Shown: piece after piece, positions 53,763 through 62,610 of the stretch
How the letters are laid out: every line of letters starts with the position of its first letter
Numbering within the stretch: the first letter of the stretch is position 1
Assembly: GCA_041914785.1 (NCBI GenBank)
Contig: JAYSCT010000006.1
Coordinates: 1 to 64,000 of the forward strand
From: Pelomonas sp041914785
GTDB taxonomy: Bacteria > Pseudomonadota > Gammaproteobacteria > Burkholderiales > Burkholderiaceae_C
Direction of reading: 5' to 3'
Length of the DNA: 64,000 nucleotides
Program-made: the position numbers and the translations under genes
Notes under the pieces: generated by a model
Told to the model about the DNA's origin: nothing
Seen by the model: only the letters and a program-made list of their open reading frames with translations
Database searches by the model: none

Positions 53763-55553
53763 ATGCGCAGTTCCCGCCTCTCCTGGACCCTCAGCCTCGT
53801 CGCCACGGCGGCCCTGACCGCCTGCGGCGGTGGTGCCGGCAGCGACGCGCCCACCACGCAGGCACTGGCAGCGGACGCGCCGACGGCCTTCACGCTCAGC
53901 GTGGCGCTGGACGAGGCCTTGCCCCCCAGCGACATCGAGGCGCTGCCCCAGTTCCACACCGCCGCCGTGCAGCTGGACGAGCCGGTGGACGGCGCCGAGC
54001 CGCACCGCGCGCAGGCGGCAGCCGGCGTGGGCACGCGCGGCCTGACGCTGGCCGGCCTGGACGACGCGCTGCGCCCGCGCGCCCTGGCCGCCGGCACCGG
54101 CGAGGCCGCGCCGATGGCCACGACGACGACGGTCACCACCTACACGCCGGCGCAGATCCGCGCCGCCTACGGCCTGCCCACACTGGCCGGCGCCACGCCC
54201 GCGCAGCTGGGCGCCGGCCAGACCATCTACATCGTCAACGCCAGGCACGACCCCAACATCGCCGCCGAGCTGGCCGCGTTCAACACCAAGTTCGGCCTGC
54301 CCGGCTGCACCACGCGCACGCTGGCCGCGAACGCCGCGCTGCCGCTGGCGGCCGCGCCCGCGACGAGCTGCGAGCTGGTCGTCGCCTACAGCTCGGGCGC
54401 CAACCTGACGGCCACCGCGCCGGCCTACGACAGCGGCTGGGCGACCGAGATCGCGCTGGACGTGCAGTGGGCCCATGCCACCGCACCGCTGGCCCGGCTG
54501 GTGCTCATCGAGGCGCCGGACGCCGGCGTCCCCAGCCTGTCCAACGCCGTCGCGCTGGCCAACAAGATGGGGCCCGGCGTCGTCTCCATGAGCTTCGGCG
54601 CCGCCGAGGGCAGCTGGATGACCGGCTACGACGGCGTCTTCAACACCGCCGGCATGAGCTACCTGGCCGCCACCGGCGACAACGGCGCCGCGGTGTCGTG
54701 GCCGTCGGCGTCCAGCCGCGTGCTGGCCGTGGGCGGCACCACGCTGACGTACAGCGGCAGCGGCGCGCGCAGCGAAACCACCTGGAGCGGCACCGGCGGC
54801 GGCACCAGCGCCTACGTGGCGCTGCCCAGCTACCAGAGCGGCAGCATCGCCGGCTACGCGCGCCGCGCGGTGGCCGACGTGGCCTTCAACGCCAACCCCA
54901 ACTCGGGCCAGTACGTGGCCGTCCTCTCGCCGGGCACGACCACGGTGCGCTGGATCAGCGCCGGCGGCACCAGCCTGTCCACGCCGCAATGGGCCGGCCT
55001 GCTGGCCGTGGCCAACGCACAGCGCGCCGCCTCGGGCAAGGCAGCGCTGGGCCAGCCGCACGCGGCGCTGTACCAGCAGGTAGGCGCCGTGCCCACGGCC
55101 TATGCCGCCGCGTTCAAGGACGTGTCCACCGGCGCCAATGGCAGCTGCACCACCTGCACGGCCAAGGCCGGCTACGACACGCCCACCGGCTGGGGCACGC
55201 CCAACGCCACGGCGCTGTGGACCAGCCTGGGCAGCGCGGCCGCCGGCACGACCAGCACCACCGCCACCACGGCCACCGCCAGCACGGCGCCCCAGCTCAC
55301 CACCGCCAGCCTCAGCGGCGTGGCCGGCAAGGCGCTGAGCGCCAGCATCGGCTACAGCGCGCCGGGCGCCACGTCGCTGTCCATCACCATCAGCGGCGCG
55401 GCCAGCGGCATGAGCTTCTCGGCCAGCAGCAGCGGCATCGCCGTCAGCTGGCCCAAGCCGGTGACGGGCACCGTCAACCTGGCCATCACGCTGAAGGACA
55501 ACCTGGGCCGGACCAGCACCGGCACCGTGGCCGTGAAGATCAGCGCCAGCTGA
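53763..55553 (+). CDS. sedolisin (S53) family serine-carboxyl peptidase, lipoprotein
   Basis: A 596-residue exported peptidase with a lipobox LTAC (C21), so it is a predicted lipoprotein. The sedolisin catalytic set is present: E229 and D233 (ATEIALDVQW), oxyanion aspartate D306 (ATGDNGA) and nucleophile S404 (AGGTSLSTPQWAG). A propeptide-like N-terminal region of about 100 residues precedes the core. The C-terminal 100 residues form a Ser/Thr-rich linker and an Ig-like domain (SGVAGKALSASIGYSAPGAT). Sedolisins work best at acidic pH. Translation lies behind a c-di-GMP riboswitch. Its 3' end overlaps the convergent kinase gene by 14 bases. Confidence 0.9.
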   Translation: MRSSRLSWTLSLVATAALTACGGGAGSDAPTTQALAADAPTAFTLSVALDEALPPSDIEALPQFHTAAVQLDEPVDGAEPHRAQAAAGVGTRGLTLAGLDDALRPRALAAGTGEAAPMATTTTVTTYTPAQIRAAYGLPTLAGATPAQLGAGQTIYIVNARHDPNIAAELAAFNTKFGLPGCTTRTLAANAALPLAAAPATSCELVVAYSSGANLTATAPAYDSGWATEIALDVQWAHATAPLARLVLIEAPDAGVPSLSNAVALANKMGPGVVSMSFGAAEGSWMTGYDGVFNTAGMSYLAATGDNGAAVSWPSASSRVLAVGGTTLTYSGSGARSETTWSGTGGGTSAYVALPSYQSGSIAGYARRAVADVAFNANPNSGQYVAVLSPGTTTVRWISAGGTSLSTPQWAGLLAVANAQRAASGKAALGQPHAALYQQVGAVPTAYAAAFKDVSTGANGSCTTCTAKAGYDTPTGWGTPNATALWTSLGSAAAGTTSTTATTATASTAPQLTTASLSGVAGKALSASIGYSAPGATSLSITISGAASGMSFSASSSGIAVSWPKPVTGTVNLAITLKDNLGRTSTGTVAVKISAS

Positions 55554-56832
55554 CGCGCGCCACCAGCCCGCCGCCGTCGCGCGGCAGCAGCTGCAGCTCG
55601 GCCCCCTCGGCGCGCGCGATGCGCTCGACGATGGCCAGCCCCAGGCCCGAGCCCGGCACGCCGCCCCGCGCGGCGTCGCCGCGCTGGAACGGCCGCTTGA
55701 GCGCCTCCACGCGCGCCGGCGCGATGCCGGGGCCACGGTCGCGCACCTCGATCCACGCCGCCCCCGCCGTCTCGCCGCAGGCCAGCTCGAGGGGCGGCGC
55801 GCCATGCGTCTGCGCGTTGACGACGAGGTTCAGCACCAGCCGCCGCAGCGCCTGTGGCCGCGCCTGGCGGTGCACCGCCGGGCCGGGCGCCAGCGTGGGC
55901 TGCGGCAGGCCCGGCGCCAGCGCCAGCGTGTCGGCCAGGAACTCGCGCAGCTCGATGTCCACGGCCGGCAGTTCCTGCTCGGCCGGGTGCGACGCGCGCG
56001 CGTAGTCCAGGAACTGCGTCAGCATGCCGTCCAGCCCGTGCAGGCTGCGGTCCAGCGTGTCGAGCAGCTCACGGTCGGCCTGGCCGGCATCGCGCAGCAG
56101 CTCGCTGGCCAGCCGGATCTTGGCCAGCGGCGTGCGCAGGTCGTGCGACAGGCCGGCCAGCATCAGCAGCCGCTCCTCCTCGTCGCGGGCCAGCGCGGCG
56201 GCCATGTCGTTGAAGCCCCGCGCCAGCGCCGCCGTCTCGGCCGGGCCGTCGGTGGGCAGGGCGAGCCGGCGCTGGCCTTCGCCGATGGCCCGCGTGGCGT
56301 CCACCAGCCGCGCCAGCGGCCGGTTGATGCGGCGCTGGATCAGCCACGCGCCCAGCAGCGCCAGCGCACCGCTGATGGCGCTGGCGATGATCCACGTGCG
56401 CGCGAAGCGGTGCGCCGGCTGCACGGACGGCACCACCAGCCAGAACGGCACGTCCGGCAGCTTCACCGCCAGCAGCCCGCTGGGCTCGCGGCGCCAGGCC
56501 AGCTCCGACGACTGCAGGCCCAGCTGCGCCGCCAGCTCGGCCAGGAAGCCGCGCTCCAGCAGCGTCGGCCGCTCGCGGCGCTTCTCGTCCAGCCCCACCA
56601 CGGCCCGCGCGTTGAAGCGGGCGACGAAGCCGGCGCGCTGCTCCGGCGGCAGCAGGACCAGGCCCTCCGCCACCGCCTGCAGGCCGCGCGCCGTGGCCTC
56701 CGCCGACTGCTTGAGCCGCGGCCGCGCGATGAACTGCCCGTAGGCCAGCGCATTGACGACCTGACCCAGCACGATGAGGGCCACGATGAGCCACAGGTTG
56801 CGGCCGAACAGCGTGGACAGACCCCAGGTCAT
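55540..56832 (-). CDS. EnvZ-like sensor histidine kinase
   Basis: A 430-residue inner-membrane kinase with a membrane span at about 12-33, a periplasmic domain (34-143) and a second span at about 147-166. These are followed by HAMP (167-220), HisKA with H230 (AGLSHDLRTPLAKIR) and HATPase (NLVVNAQTHG, DRGPGIAP, GSGLGLAIVERIARAEG). The order and wording resemble EnvZ/RstB-type kinases. The ATG at 56832 overlaps the regulator stop by four bases, so the pair is co-translated. The periplasmic signal is unknown. Confidence 0.9.
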   Translation of the reverse strand: MTWGLSTLFGRNLWLIVALIVLGQVVNALAYGQFIARPRLKQSAEATARGLQAVAEGLVLLPPEQRAGFVARFNARAVVGLDEKRRERPTLLERGFLAELAAQLGLQSSELAWRREPSGLLAVKLPDVPFWLVVPSVQPAHRFARTWIIASAISGALALLGAWLIQRRINRPLARLVDATRAIGEGQRRLALPTDGPAETAALARGFNDMAAALARDEEERLLMLAGLSHDLRTPLAKIRLASELLRDAGQADRELLDTLDRSLHGLDGMLTQFLDYARASHPAEQELPAVDIELREFLADTLALAPGLPQPTLAPGPAVHRQARPQALRRLVLNLVVNAQTHGAPPLELACGETAGAAWIEVRDRGPGIAPARVEALKRPFQRGDAARGGVPGSGLGLAIVERIARAEGAELQLLPRDGGGLVARVSWR

Positions 56833-57539
56833 CGCGCGTCGGGCTCGGGAATGAAGACATAGCCCAGGCCCCACACGGTCTGGATGTGGCGCGGCGTGCC
56901 GGGGTCGGCCTCGACGAGGCGGCGCAGCCGCATGATCTGCACGTCCAGGCTGCGGTCGCTGACGCCATGGTCATCGCCATGCGCCAGCGTCAGCAGCTTC
57001 TCGCGGCCCAGCGGCCGGTTGGGCTGGCTGGCCAGCGCGCGCAGCAGCTGGAACTCGACGGTGCTGATCTCCACCTCCACGCCATCGCGCTCCAGCCGGC
57101 GCTGGCTGGGGTAGAGCGTGAAGGGCCCGAAGTTCACCGCGGCCTCGCCGGCCGGGCCCAGGTGGGCGCCCAGCTGCTGCTGGCGGCGCACCATGGCCTG
57201 GAGGCGGGCCAGCAGCTCGCGCGGCGCGAAGGGCTTGGTGAGGTAGTCGTCGGCGCCCATCTCCAGGCCCAGCACGCGGTCCACGAGGTCGCCGCGCGCG
57301 GTCAGCATCAGGATGGGCACCGTCTCGCCCTGCGCGCGCAGGCGCCGGCACAGCGACAGGCCGTCCTCGCCGGGCATCATCAGGTCCAGCACCAGCACGT
57401 CGAAGCGCTCGCGCGCCAGCAGCTGCGCGGCCGCACCGGCATCGGGCACGGCGCGCACCGACAGGCCCTGCTCGGTCAGGTAGCGCTGCAGCAGGCCGCG
57501 CAGTTCGGCTTCGTCGTCGGCGATGAGGATGCGGGTCAT
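56829..57539 (-). CDS. OmpR-family response regulator
   Basis: A 236-residue regulator whose receiver has IADDE at 6-10, phospho-acceptor D52 (LVLDLMMPGEDG) and lysine in YLTKPFAPRE. The winged-helix domain (about 135-232) ends QTVWGLGYVFIPEPDAR, very like OmpR itself. It is the first gene of the pair with the EnvZ-like kinase and is divergent from the lipoprotein hydrolase gene at 57720. Targets are likely envelope genes, by analogy only. Confidence 0.9.
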   Translation of the reverse strand: MTRILIADDEAELRGLLQRYLTEQGLSVRAVPDAGAAAQLLARERFDVLVLDLMMPGEDGLSLCRRLRAQGETVPILMLTARGDLVDRVLGLEMGADDYLTKPFAPRELLARLQAMVRRQQQLGAHLGPAGEAAVNFGPFTLYPSQRRLERDGVEVEISTVEFQLLRALASQPNRPLGREKLLTLAHGDDHGVSDRSLDVQIMRLRRLVEADPGTPRHIQTVWGLGYVFIPEPDAR

Positions 57540-57719
57540 GCGGCGATGTTAGGGACGCCGCCGCCAACCGCCGTCCGCCGCCGCCACGGAAATGGATGAC
57601 AAACCGTTGCAGGGCGGCGCCCACGTCAGGGGCTGCAAGCAGTGCAACCGCCGCCGCAACCCGCGCGCCGCGGCGGCCGGGCAGCATGGTGGCCTGCCTC
57701 TGATTCACAAGGACCCACG

Positions 57720-58694
57720 ATGCCCCGTCGCCCGCTGCACCGCCTGACCGCGCCCCTCCTGGCCGCCGCGCTGGCCGCCTGCGGCGGCGGGGGCGGTTCC
57801 ATGCCGCCGCCGCCCACGGCGACCGACCAGCTCGTGGCCATCACCGTGGCGGGCTTCCCGCATGCGGTCAACGTCTACCGCACGGCCGGCGCCACGCGCG
57901 CCATCGTGCTGCTGCACGGCGGCGCCGGCGACCTGAACGCGGTGGCCTACCAGATGGGGCTGAACGGCAGCGTCACCACGACGACGGCCGCGTCCATCAA
58001 CTGGGCCTGGCTGCACGCCCACCAGGTGATGCTCGTGATCCCGCAGGGCCAGCACATCGCCAGCAACCCGGGTGCCACGACGTGGAGCAACCACGCGATG
58101 ACGTCGGGCCAGGACGACAAGGCCTTCCTGCAGGCGCTGGCGGCCAGGGTGCGCAGCGAGTACGGCCTCACCGACCTCACGCTGATGGGCCACTCGATGG
58201 GCGGCGTGATGACGAACCGCATGTGGTGCGAATCCGCCGCCACGTTCAACCGGTATGTGTCACTGGCCGGGCCGGCATCGTCGGCGTTCAGCCAGCCCGC
58301 CACGCCGTGCGCGCCGGGCAGTGCCGCACCGCCCTACCTGGGCATCATCGGCGACAGCGATGAGGTCATGCAGACGGCCGGGGCGTGGGACGCCGCCACG
58401 TGGACGGTGAACCCGGCCGTCGTGGCGTCATCGCGCGAGGCGTGGGTGAATGCCGTCATGCTCGGCGAGTTCCGCCAGCAGCAGGCGCGCACGGCGCTGG
58501 CCTGCGGCGGCACGCTGGATGCCGGTGCCTTCACGAGCGCGGGCAACGTCGACACCTGGCAGAGCTGCGGCGGGCGGCTCGTCCTGAAGCGCGTGCGCGG
58601 AGCGGGCCACGACGTGGCCTCGCTGGATGCCGGAATGGGGACGGCGTCCACCGATGTGATGGACGCCGTCATGGCGTTCGTGGCGGCGCACTGA
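57720..58694 (+). CDS. lipoprotein polyhydroxybutyrate-depolymerase-like esterase
   Basis: A 324-residue exported hydrolase with a lipobox (ALAAC, Cys about residue 21) followed by a Gly/Pro-rich linker. The alpha/beta-hydrolase core has AIVLLHGGAGD, the nucleophile elbow GHSMGG, and a C-terminal histidine in VRGAGHDVASL. The layout matches the LpqC/PHB depolymerase-type esterases (feruloyl esterase-like group). AAGGA lies eight bases ahead of the ATG. Likely substrates are polyesters or acylated polysaccharides outside the cell; the exact one is unknown. Confidence 0.82.
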   Translation: MPRRPLHRLTAPLLAAALAACGGGGGSMPPPPTATDQLVAITVAGFPHAVNVYRTAGATRAIVLLHGGAGDLNAVAYQMGLNGSVTTTTAASINWAWLHAHQVMLVIPQGQHIASNPGATTWSNHAMTSGQDDKAFLQALAARVRSEYGLTDLTLMGHSMGGVMTNRMWCESAATFNRYVSLAGPASSAFSQPATPCAPGSAAPPYLGIIGDSDEVMQTAGAWDAATWTVNPAVVASSREAWVNAVMLGEFRQQQARTALACGGTLDAGAFTSAGNVDTWQSCGGRLVLKRVRGAGHDVASLDAGMGTASTDVMDAVMAFVAAH

Positions 58695-58756
58695 CTCGAC
58701 CCAGCGCGCCTCCGGCGTCATCGCGCCTTCAAACGCCGTTCCCAACCGGTACGGCC

Positions 58757-59107
58757 TCAGCGGACGATGCGGTCGGTTTCCAGCGCGACGCGGTCGACGC
58801 TGCCATCGCCGTTGCGGAACATGCGCACGCGACGCATGCCGTCGGGGCTGACGAGCAGTTCGCTGCTCTGGGCGGTCCAGGCTTCGAGCGGGCTCTCGTC
58901 GAGACCGACGCCCACGCGGCGTGCGCCGACGTGGACCTTCAGCGTGCGGCCGTCGTCCAGCAGGTACTCGCCCTGGGCCAGGCGCAGCAGAGAGCGGGCG
59001 GCTTCCGCGGGGACGGTGGGTTCCTGGGCGCTCGCGGGCGCGGTCAGCGTCAGGGTGGCAAGCAGAGCGGCCGACAGGGTGAGCGGACGCAGGTTCCAGG
59101 TCTTCAT
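58757..59107 (-). CDS. small exported protein, 116 aa
   Basis: A 116-residue protein with a clear signal peptide (MKTWNLRPLTLSAALL..., cleaved about ASA-QE) and AAGGAG ahead of the ATG. The mature part of about 88 residues is mixed alpha/beta, with SPDGMRRVRMFRNGDGSVDRVALETDRI at the C-terminal end (positions 87-114). I do not recognise the family. It is convergent with the esterase gene and upstream of nothing obvious; it could be an independent periplasmic protein. Confidence 0.6.
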   Translation of the reverse strand: MKTWNLRPLTLSAALLATLTLTAPASAQEPTVPAEAARSLLRLAQGEYLLDDGRTLKVHVGARRVGVGLDESPLEAWTAQSSELLVSPDGMRRVRMFRNGDGSVDRVALETDRIVR

Positions 59108-59246
59108 GGTGGGGTACTCCTTGGGTTTCCCGAGGCCAGTCGCCTCGGCACAAACCCTAGTGCAAAGCCCGTGCCAGACTTAAAAGCCGGATTTACCCGC
59201 CCCTATCCTCAATCTGTGCCCCAGCAGGGGGCCGCGCCGCGCCGTC

Positions 59247-59855
59247 TCAGGGCCTGGCGCCTCGCGATGGCGCCCGGCGGCGCCACCAGGCGAACGTGGC
59301 GCCCAGCAACGCGACGACCGCCAGCCCGGTCGATTCGGGCTCGGGCACGGTGTTGACGACGACGTTGTCCAGCGAGATGTAGCCGAAGCCCCGGCCACCG
59401 CTGATGCTGGCGCCCAGCACCTCCTGACCGATGACCAGCGTGCTGTAGCTGCGGTCCAGCACGGCGCTGACGCTGCCGCTGCCGCCGCCCACCAATTGAT
59501 AGGTGACGGTGATGGTGCTGCCCACGTCGACGTCGGGCACATACCAGGACAGGCCCAGGTCCAGCCGGTCCAGGAAGAACGCGGCGCCGCCGACGGCGGT
59601 GATGGACAGCGGGTCGCTGCCGTACAGCAGCGTGGGCGTGCCGTTGTAGGCGCCGGGCAGCGGGTTGCCGTCCACGTCGGCGGGCGGGCGGTCTTCGACG
59701 CCCACACAGACGGCGCATGGCGCCGAGAAGCGGAAGCCGTCGGTCTCGACGCTGCCCGCGTAGGCATAGCGCGGCGCATAGCTGTCGAACGTGACGACGG
59801 CGGCCGACGCCGGGCCGAGGGCCGCGGCCAGCAGCAGCGAGGCGAGGATGCGCAT
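59247..59855 (-). CDS. PEP-CTERM sorting-domain protein (second)
   Basis: A 202-residue exported protein with a signal peptide (MRILASLLLAAALGPASA-A) and a C-terminal VPEPESTGLAVVALLGATF, then WWRRRAPSRG. This is the PEP-CTERM signal for exosortase processing. The mature part is a beta-rich domain (FDSYAPRYAYAGSVETDGFRF near the start, NVVVNT near the end) like other PEP-CTERM surface proteins. The start at 59855 was chosen for the signal peptide; the open frame runs to 59921. I found no sigma-54 element upstream as good as that of the first PEP-CTERM gene. Confidence 0.85.
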   Translation of the reverse strand: MRILASLLLAAALGPASAAVVTFDSYAPRYAYAGSVETDGFRFSAPCAVCVGVEDRPPADVDGNPLPGAYNGTPTLLYGSDPLSITAVGGAAFFLDRLDLGLSWYVPDVDVGSTITVTYQLVGGGSGSVSAVLDRSYSTLVIGQEVLGASISGGRGFGYISLDNVVVNTVPEPESTGLAVVALLGATFAWWRRRAPSRGARP

Positions 59856-59992
59856 GGGTGTCTCCGGCGGTCTTGTTCTGGAAGGCCCGCCCATGCTGCC
59901 AGCACCATCGAGCGGCCACATGACGACACCCCGCGTTCGCGGGGCTGCGATTCTTGGGGGGCGCGGGCCGGCCCGCGTCGGGTGAACGGCCC

Positions 59993-60610
59993 TCAGAGCC
60001 CGGCGATCAGCGTCGCCACCTCGGCCGCCGAGCGCACGCCCAGCTTCGCGAACACGCGCGCGCGGTGCACTTCCACGGTGCGGATGGACACGTGCAGCTC
60101 GTCGGCAATGATCTTGTTGAGCTTGCCGGCGGCCACGCGGGTCATCACCTCACGTTCGCGCTCGGTCAGACTGGCCAGCCGCGCGGACCGCTCCGCGGCC
60201 TGCGCGCCCTCGGCCTGCATCGCGGCGTCCACCGCCAGCGCCTGCTCGATGCGGTCGGCCAGCGCGTTGTCGCTGTAGGGCTTCTCCAGGAAGTCGAACG
60301 CGCCCTTCTTCAGCGCCTCCACCACCATCGGGATGTCGCCATGCCCGGTCAGGAACAGCACGGGGTTCTTCAGCCGGCGCGCCAGCAGCTCGTCGTGCAG
60401 CCGCGTGCCGGACATGGGCTCCATGCGCACGTCCAGCAGGAAGATGCCGCGCGGCGGCGCGCGCTCCACGTCCAGCGCGTCCAGCAGCGCGGGGCCGCTG
60501 GCGAAGGTGCGCACGTCCAGCCCGCGCGAACGCATCAGGAAGGCCAGCGCGTCGCGCACGCCGGGGTCGTCGTCGACGAGGTGGATGGTGCCCATCCGTG
60601 GCTCAGGCAT
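59993..60610 (-). CDS. FixJ/TtrR-like LuxR-family response regulator
   Basis: A 205-residue regulator whose receiver has VDDD at 12-15, phospho-acceptor D60 (FLLDVRMEPMSG) and lysine in LEKPYSD. The C-terminal LuxR helix-turn-helix is LTEREREVMTRVAAGKLNK, then ADELHVSIRTVEVHRARVF. It overlaps the kinase gene by eight bases and forms a pair with it. This class (FixJ, TtrR, DctR) activates transport and respiration genes. The TRAP receptor gene is transcribed the other way just past the kinase and is the natural candidate target. Confidence 0.9.
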   Translation of the reverse strand: MPEPRMGTIHLVDDDPGVRDALAFLMRSRGLDVRTFASGPALLDALDVERAPPRGIFLLDVRMEPMSGTRLHDELLARRLKNPVLFLTGHGDIPMVVEALKKGAFDFLEKPYSDNALADRIEQALAVDAAMQAEGAQAAERSARLASLTEREREVMTRVAAGKLNKIIADELHVSIRTVEVHRARVFAKLGVRSAAEVATLIAGL

Positions 60611-62504
60611 GTGCAAGCTCCTGGCTGAGTGGCAGGCTGAAGGAGAACAAGGCGCCGCCCCCCACGGCCTCCTCGGCATCGAGCACGCCCTGGTGCGCCT
60701 CGACGATGGAGCGGCAGATGGCTAGGCCCATGCCCATGCCGTCGGCCTTGGTGGAATAGAACGGCGCGCACAGCTGCTCGACGCGGCGGCCGGCCAGGCC
60801 GGGGCCGTTGTCGCGCACGTCGATGCGCACGAACTCGCCGGCCACGTGGCTGCTGACGGCGATGCGCCGGCCAGCGTCGCGGGACTGCAGCGCGTCCGCC
60901 GCATTGCGCACGAGGTTGATGACGACCTGCTCGATGAGCACCGCATCGGCCAGCACTGCCGGCACGCTGGCGGCGAGGTGCTGCTCCAGCGCGACGCCGC
61001 GGCGCTGCAGGTCGCGCCGCAGCAGCTCCAGCGCGGCGCTGATGACGTCATTGACGTCGCAGCGCTCGTGGCGGGGCTCGCGCCGCGTCAGGAACTCGCG
61101 GATGCGCGCGACGATGCGGCCGGCATGCTCGGCCTGCTGGCCCAGACGCTTCAGCGCCCCCAGCACCAGCTCGTCCTGCACACCCAGCTTGGCCAGCGAG
61201 TTCGTGATGCCGGCGTTGTAGCTGGCGATGGCCGTCAGCGGCTGGTTCAGCTCGTGGGCCAGCGTGGATGCCACCTCGCCCAGCATCGTCAGCCGCGCGT
61301 TGTGGGCCAGCGTCTCGACCTCGCGGCGCTCGCGCTCCTCCAGCCGCTTGCGCTCGGTGATGTCGAGGATGGAGCCCATCCAGCCGATCTGCCGGCCACC
61401 GGCATCCACCAGCGGCGACTCGAACACCATCACGTCCACCATGCGGCCCGAGCTGTGCTGCCAGCGCGCCTCGAAGCCCTCGCGCGGCGCGCCGCCGGCG
61501 AGGTTGCGGCGGTTGCGCTCGGTCAGCTCTTCCAGCGAGTCCGGCGGCCAGTAGGGCATGGGCGGCAGCTGGCCCAGCATCTGCTCGGCCGGCACGCCCA
61601 CCATCTCGCAGAACGTGCGGTTCACGTACAGCAGCCGGCCGTCGAAGTCACGCGCGCGCAGCGCGACGAGCGCCGAGTCCTCCATCGCGCGGCGCCACGC
61701 GGCCTCGGTGCGCCAGGCGCCCTCGGCACGCTGCACGTGGCGCATCTGGCGGCGCAGCAGCCAGCTGGCCACGGCGATGGCCGGCAGGAAGCCGGCCACC
61801 AGCACCCAGGCCAGCGGCCGCATGCCGTCGGGCACGGGCTCGCGCAGCGTCAGCTCCAGCGCGGCGTCGGTCAGCGTGGCGTCGGTCAGCGGGCTGGCGC
61901 GCAGCGGGCCGGTCAGCGCCACGCGGTAGCTCGGCCGCGGCCCCTGGGCGGCGCGCAGCGGCGACTCGGTGCTGGACGCAATCACCTGGTCGGCGCTGTC
62001 CACCAGCTGCAGGTCGTACTTGCGCGCCAGCCACCACGGCACGCCGCGCTTGAGCAGCAGCGCCGGCGCGTAGCGCACCACCAGCACGCCGTCGGGCGCC
62101 ACCGGCGCGGTCATGTGCAGCGACAGGCCGTCCTCGTAGCGGTTGGCGCCCGGCTCGGCCGGCACCTCGGCCAGCACGCGGTTGCGGCCGTCCAGCCAGG
62201 TGACGGACAGCCACAGCCGCCGCAGCCCGGCGTTGACCTCCGGGTGCGCCGCCAGCGCCGCCTCGCTGGGTGCCACGCCGGCCAGCGCGTCGGCCAGGTG
62301 GCGCAGGTGGGCCTGCTCCTCGTCGATGCGGCCGCGCAGCTGGACCTCGGTGCTGAGCGCGTCGGAAATCAGCGTCTGGCGCTGCACCTCCTGCTCCTCG
62401 ACGCTGTTGGCGCGCACCCACGCCAGCACACCGCCCACGAAAATGAGCGACAGCAGCAGCGGCGCCAGCCACAGGCCGCGGATCAGGAACCTTCGCACCG
62501 TCAT
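60603..62504 (-). CDS. DctB/FixL-like membrane sensor histidine kinase
   Basis: A 633-residue kinase with a membrane span at about 11-30, a periplasmic sensor (31-228) of the DctB/CACHE kind and a second span at about 230-250. A PAS domain (about 265-385), HisKA with H417 (STLAHELNQPLTAIASYNAG) and a HATPase follow (NLVRNAADAL, DNGPGLAG, GMGLAICRSIVEAHQG). ATG at 62504 gives the expected short cytoplasmic start. The wording is that of DctB/TodS-like kinases that sense C4-dicarboxylates or aromatics. It is divergent from the TRAP receptor gene at 62611. Confidence 0.9.
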   Translation of the reverse strand: MTVRRFLIRGLWLAPLLLSLIFVGGVLAWVRANSVEEQEVQRQTLISDALSTEVQLRGRIDEEQAHLRHLADALAGVAPSEAALAAHPEVNAGLRRLWLSVTWLDGRNRVLAEVPAEPGANRYEDGLSLHMTAPVAPDGVLVVRYAPALLLKRGVPWWLARKYDLQLVDSADQVIASSTESPLRAAQGPRPSYRVALTGPLRASPLTDATLTDAALELTLREPVPDGMRPLAWVLVAGFLPAIAVASWLLRRQMRHVQRAEGAWRTEAAWRRAMEDSALVALRARDFDGRLLYVNRTFCEMVGVPAEQMLGQLPPMPYWPPDSLEELTERNRRNLAGGAPREGFEARWQHSSGRMVDVMVFESPLVDAGGRQIGWMGSILDITERKRLEERERREVETLAHNARLTMLGEVASTLAHELNQPLTAIASYNAGITNSLAKLGVQDELVLGALKRLGQQAEHAGRIVARIREFLTRREPRHERCDVNDVISAALELLRRDLQRRGVALEQHLAASVPAVLADAVLIEQVVINLVRNAADALQSRDAGRRIAVSSHVAGEFVRIDVRDNGPGLAGRRVEQLCAPFYSTKADGMGMGLAICRSIVEAHQGVLDAEEAVGGGALFSFSLPLSQELAHA

Positions 62505-62610
62505 GACACGCAGTCTAAGAACCCCCGGGCCCGCCGGGCATGTGGAACTCCACAGCCCGGCCCCGCCAACCGCCCCGCAGAATCGCGCCCACAAGAATCA
62601 GGAGACTGCC

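Noticed and set aside
59856..59940. Sigma-54 promoter for the second PEP-CTERM gene
   Set aside because: TGGC-like pieces are present on the minus strand but no GG-N10-GC with a TTGC-type -12 element at correct spacing was found.
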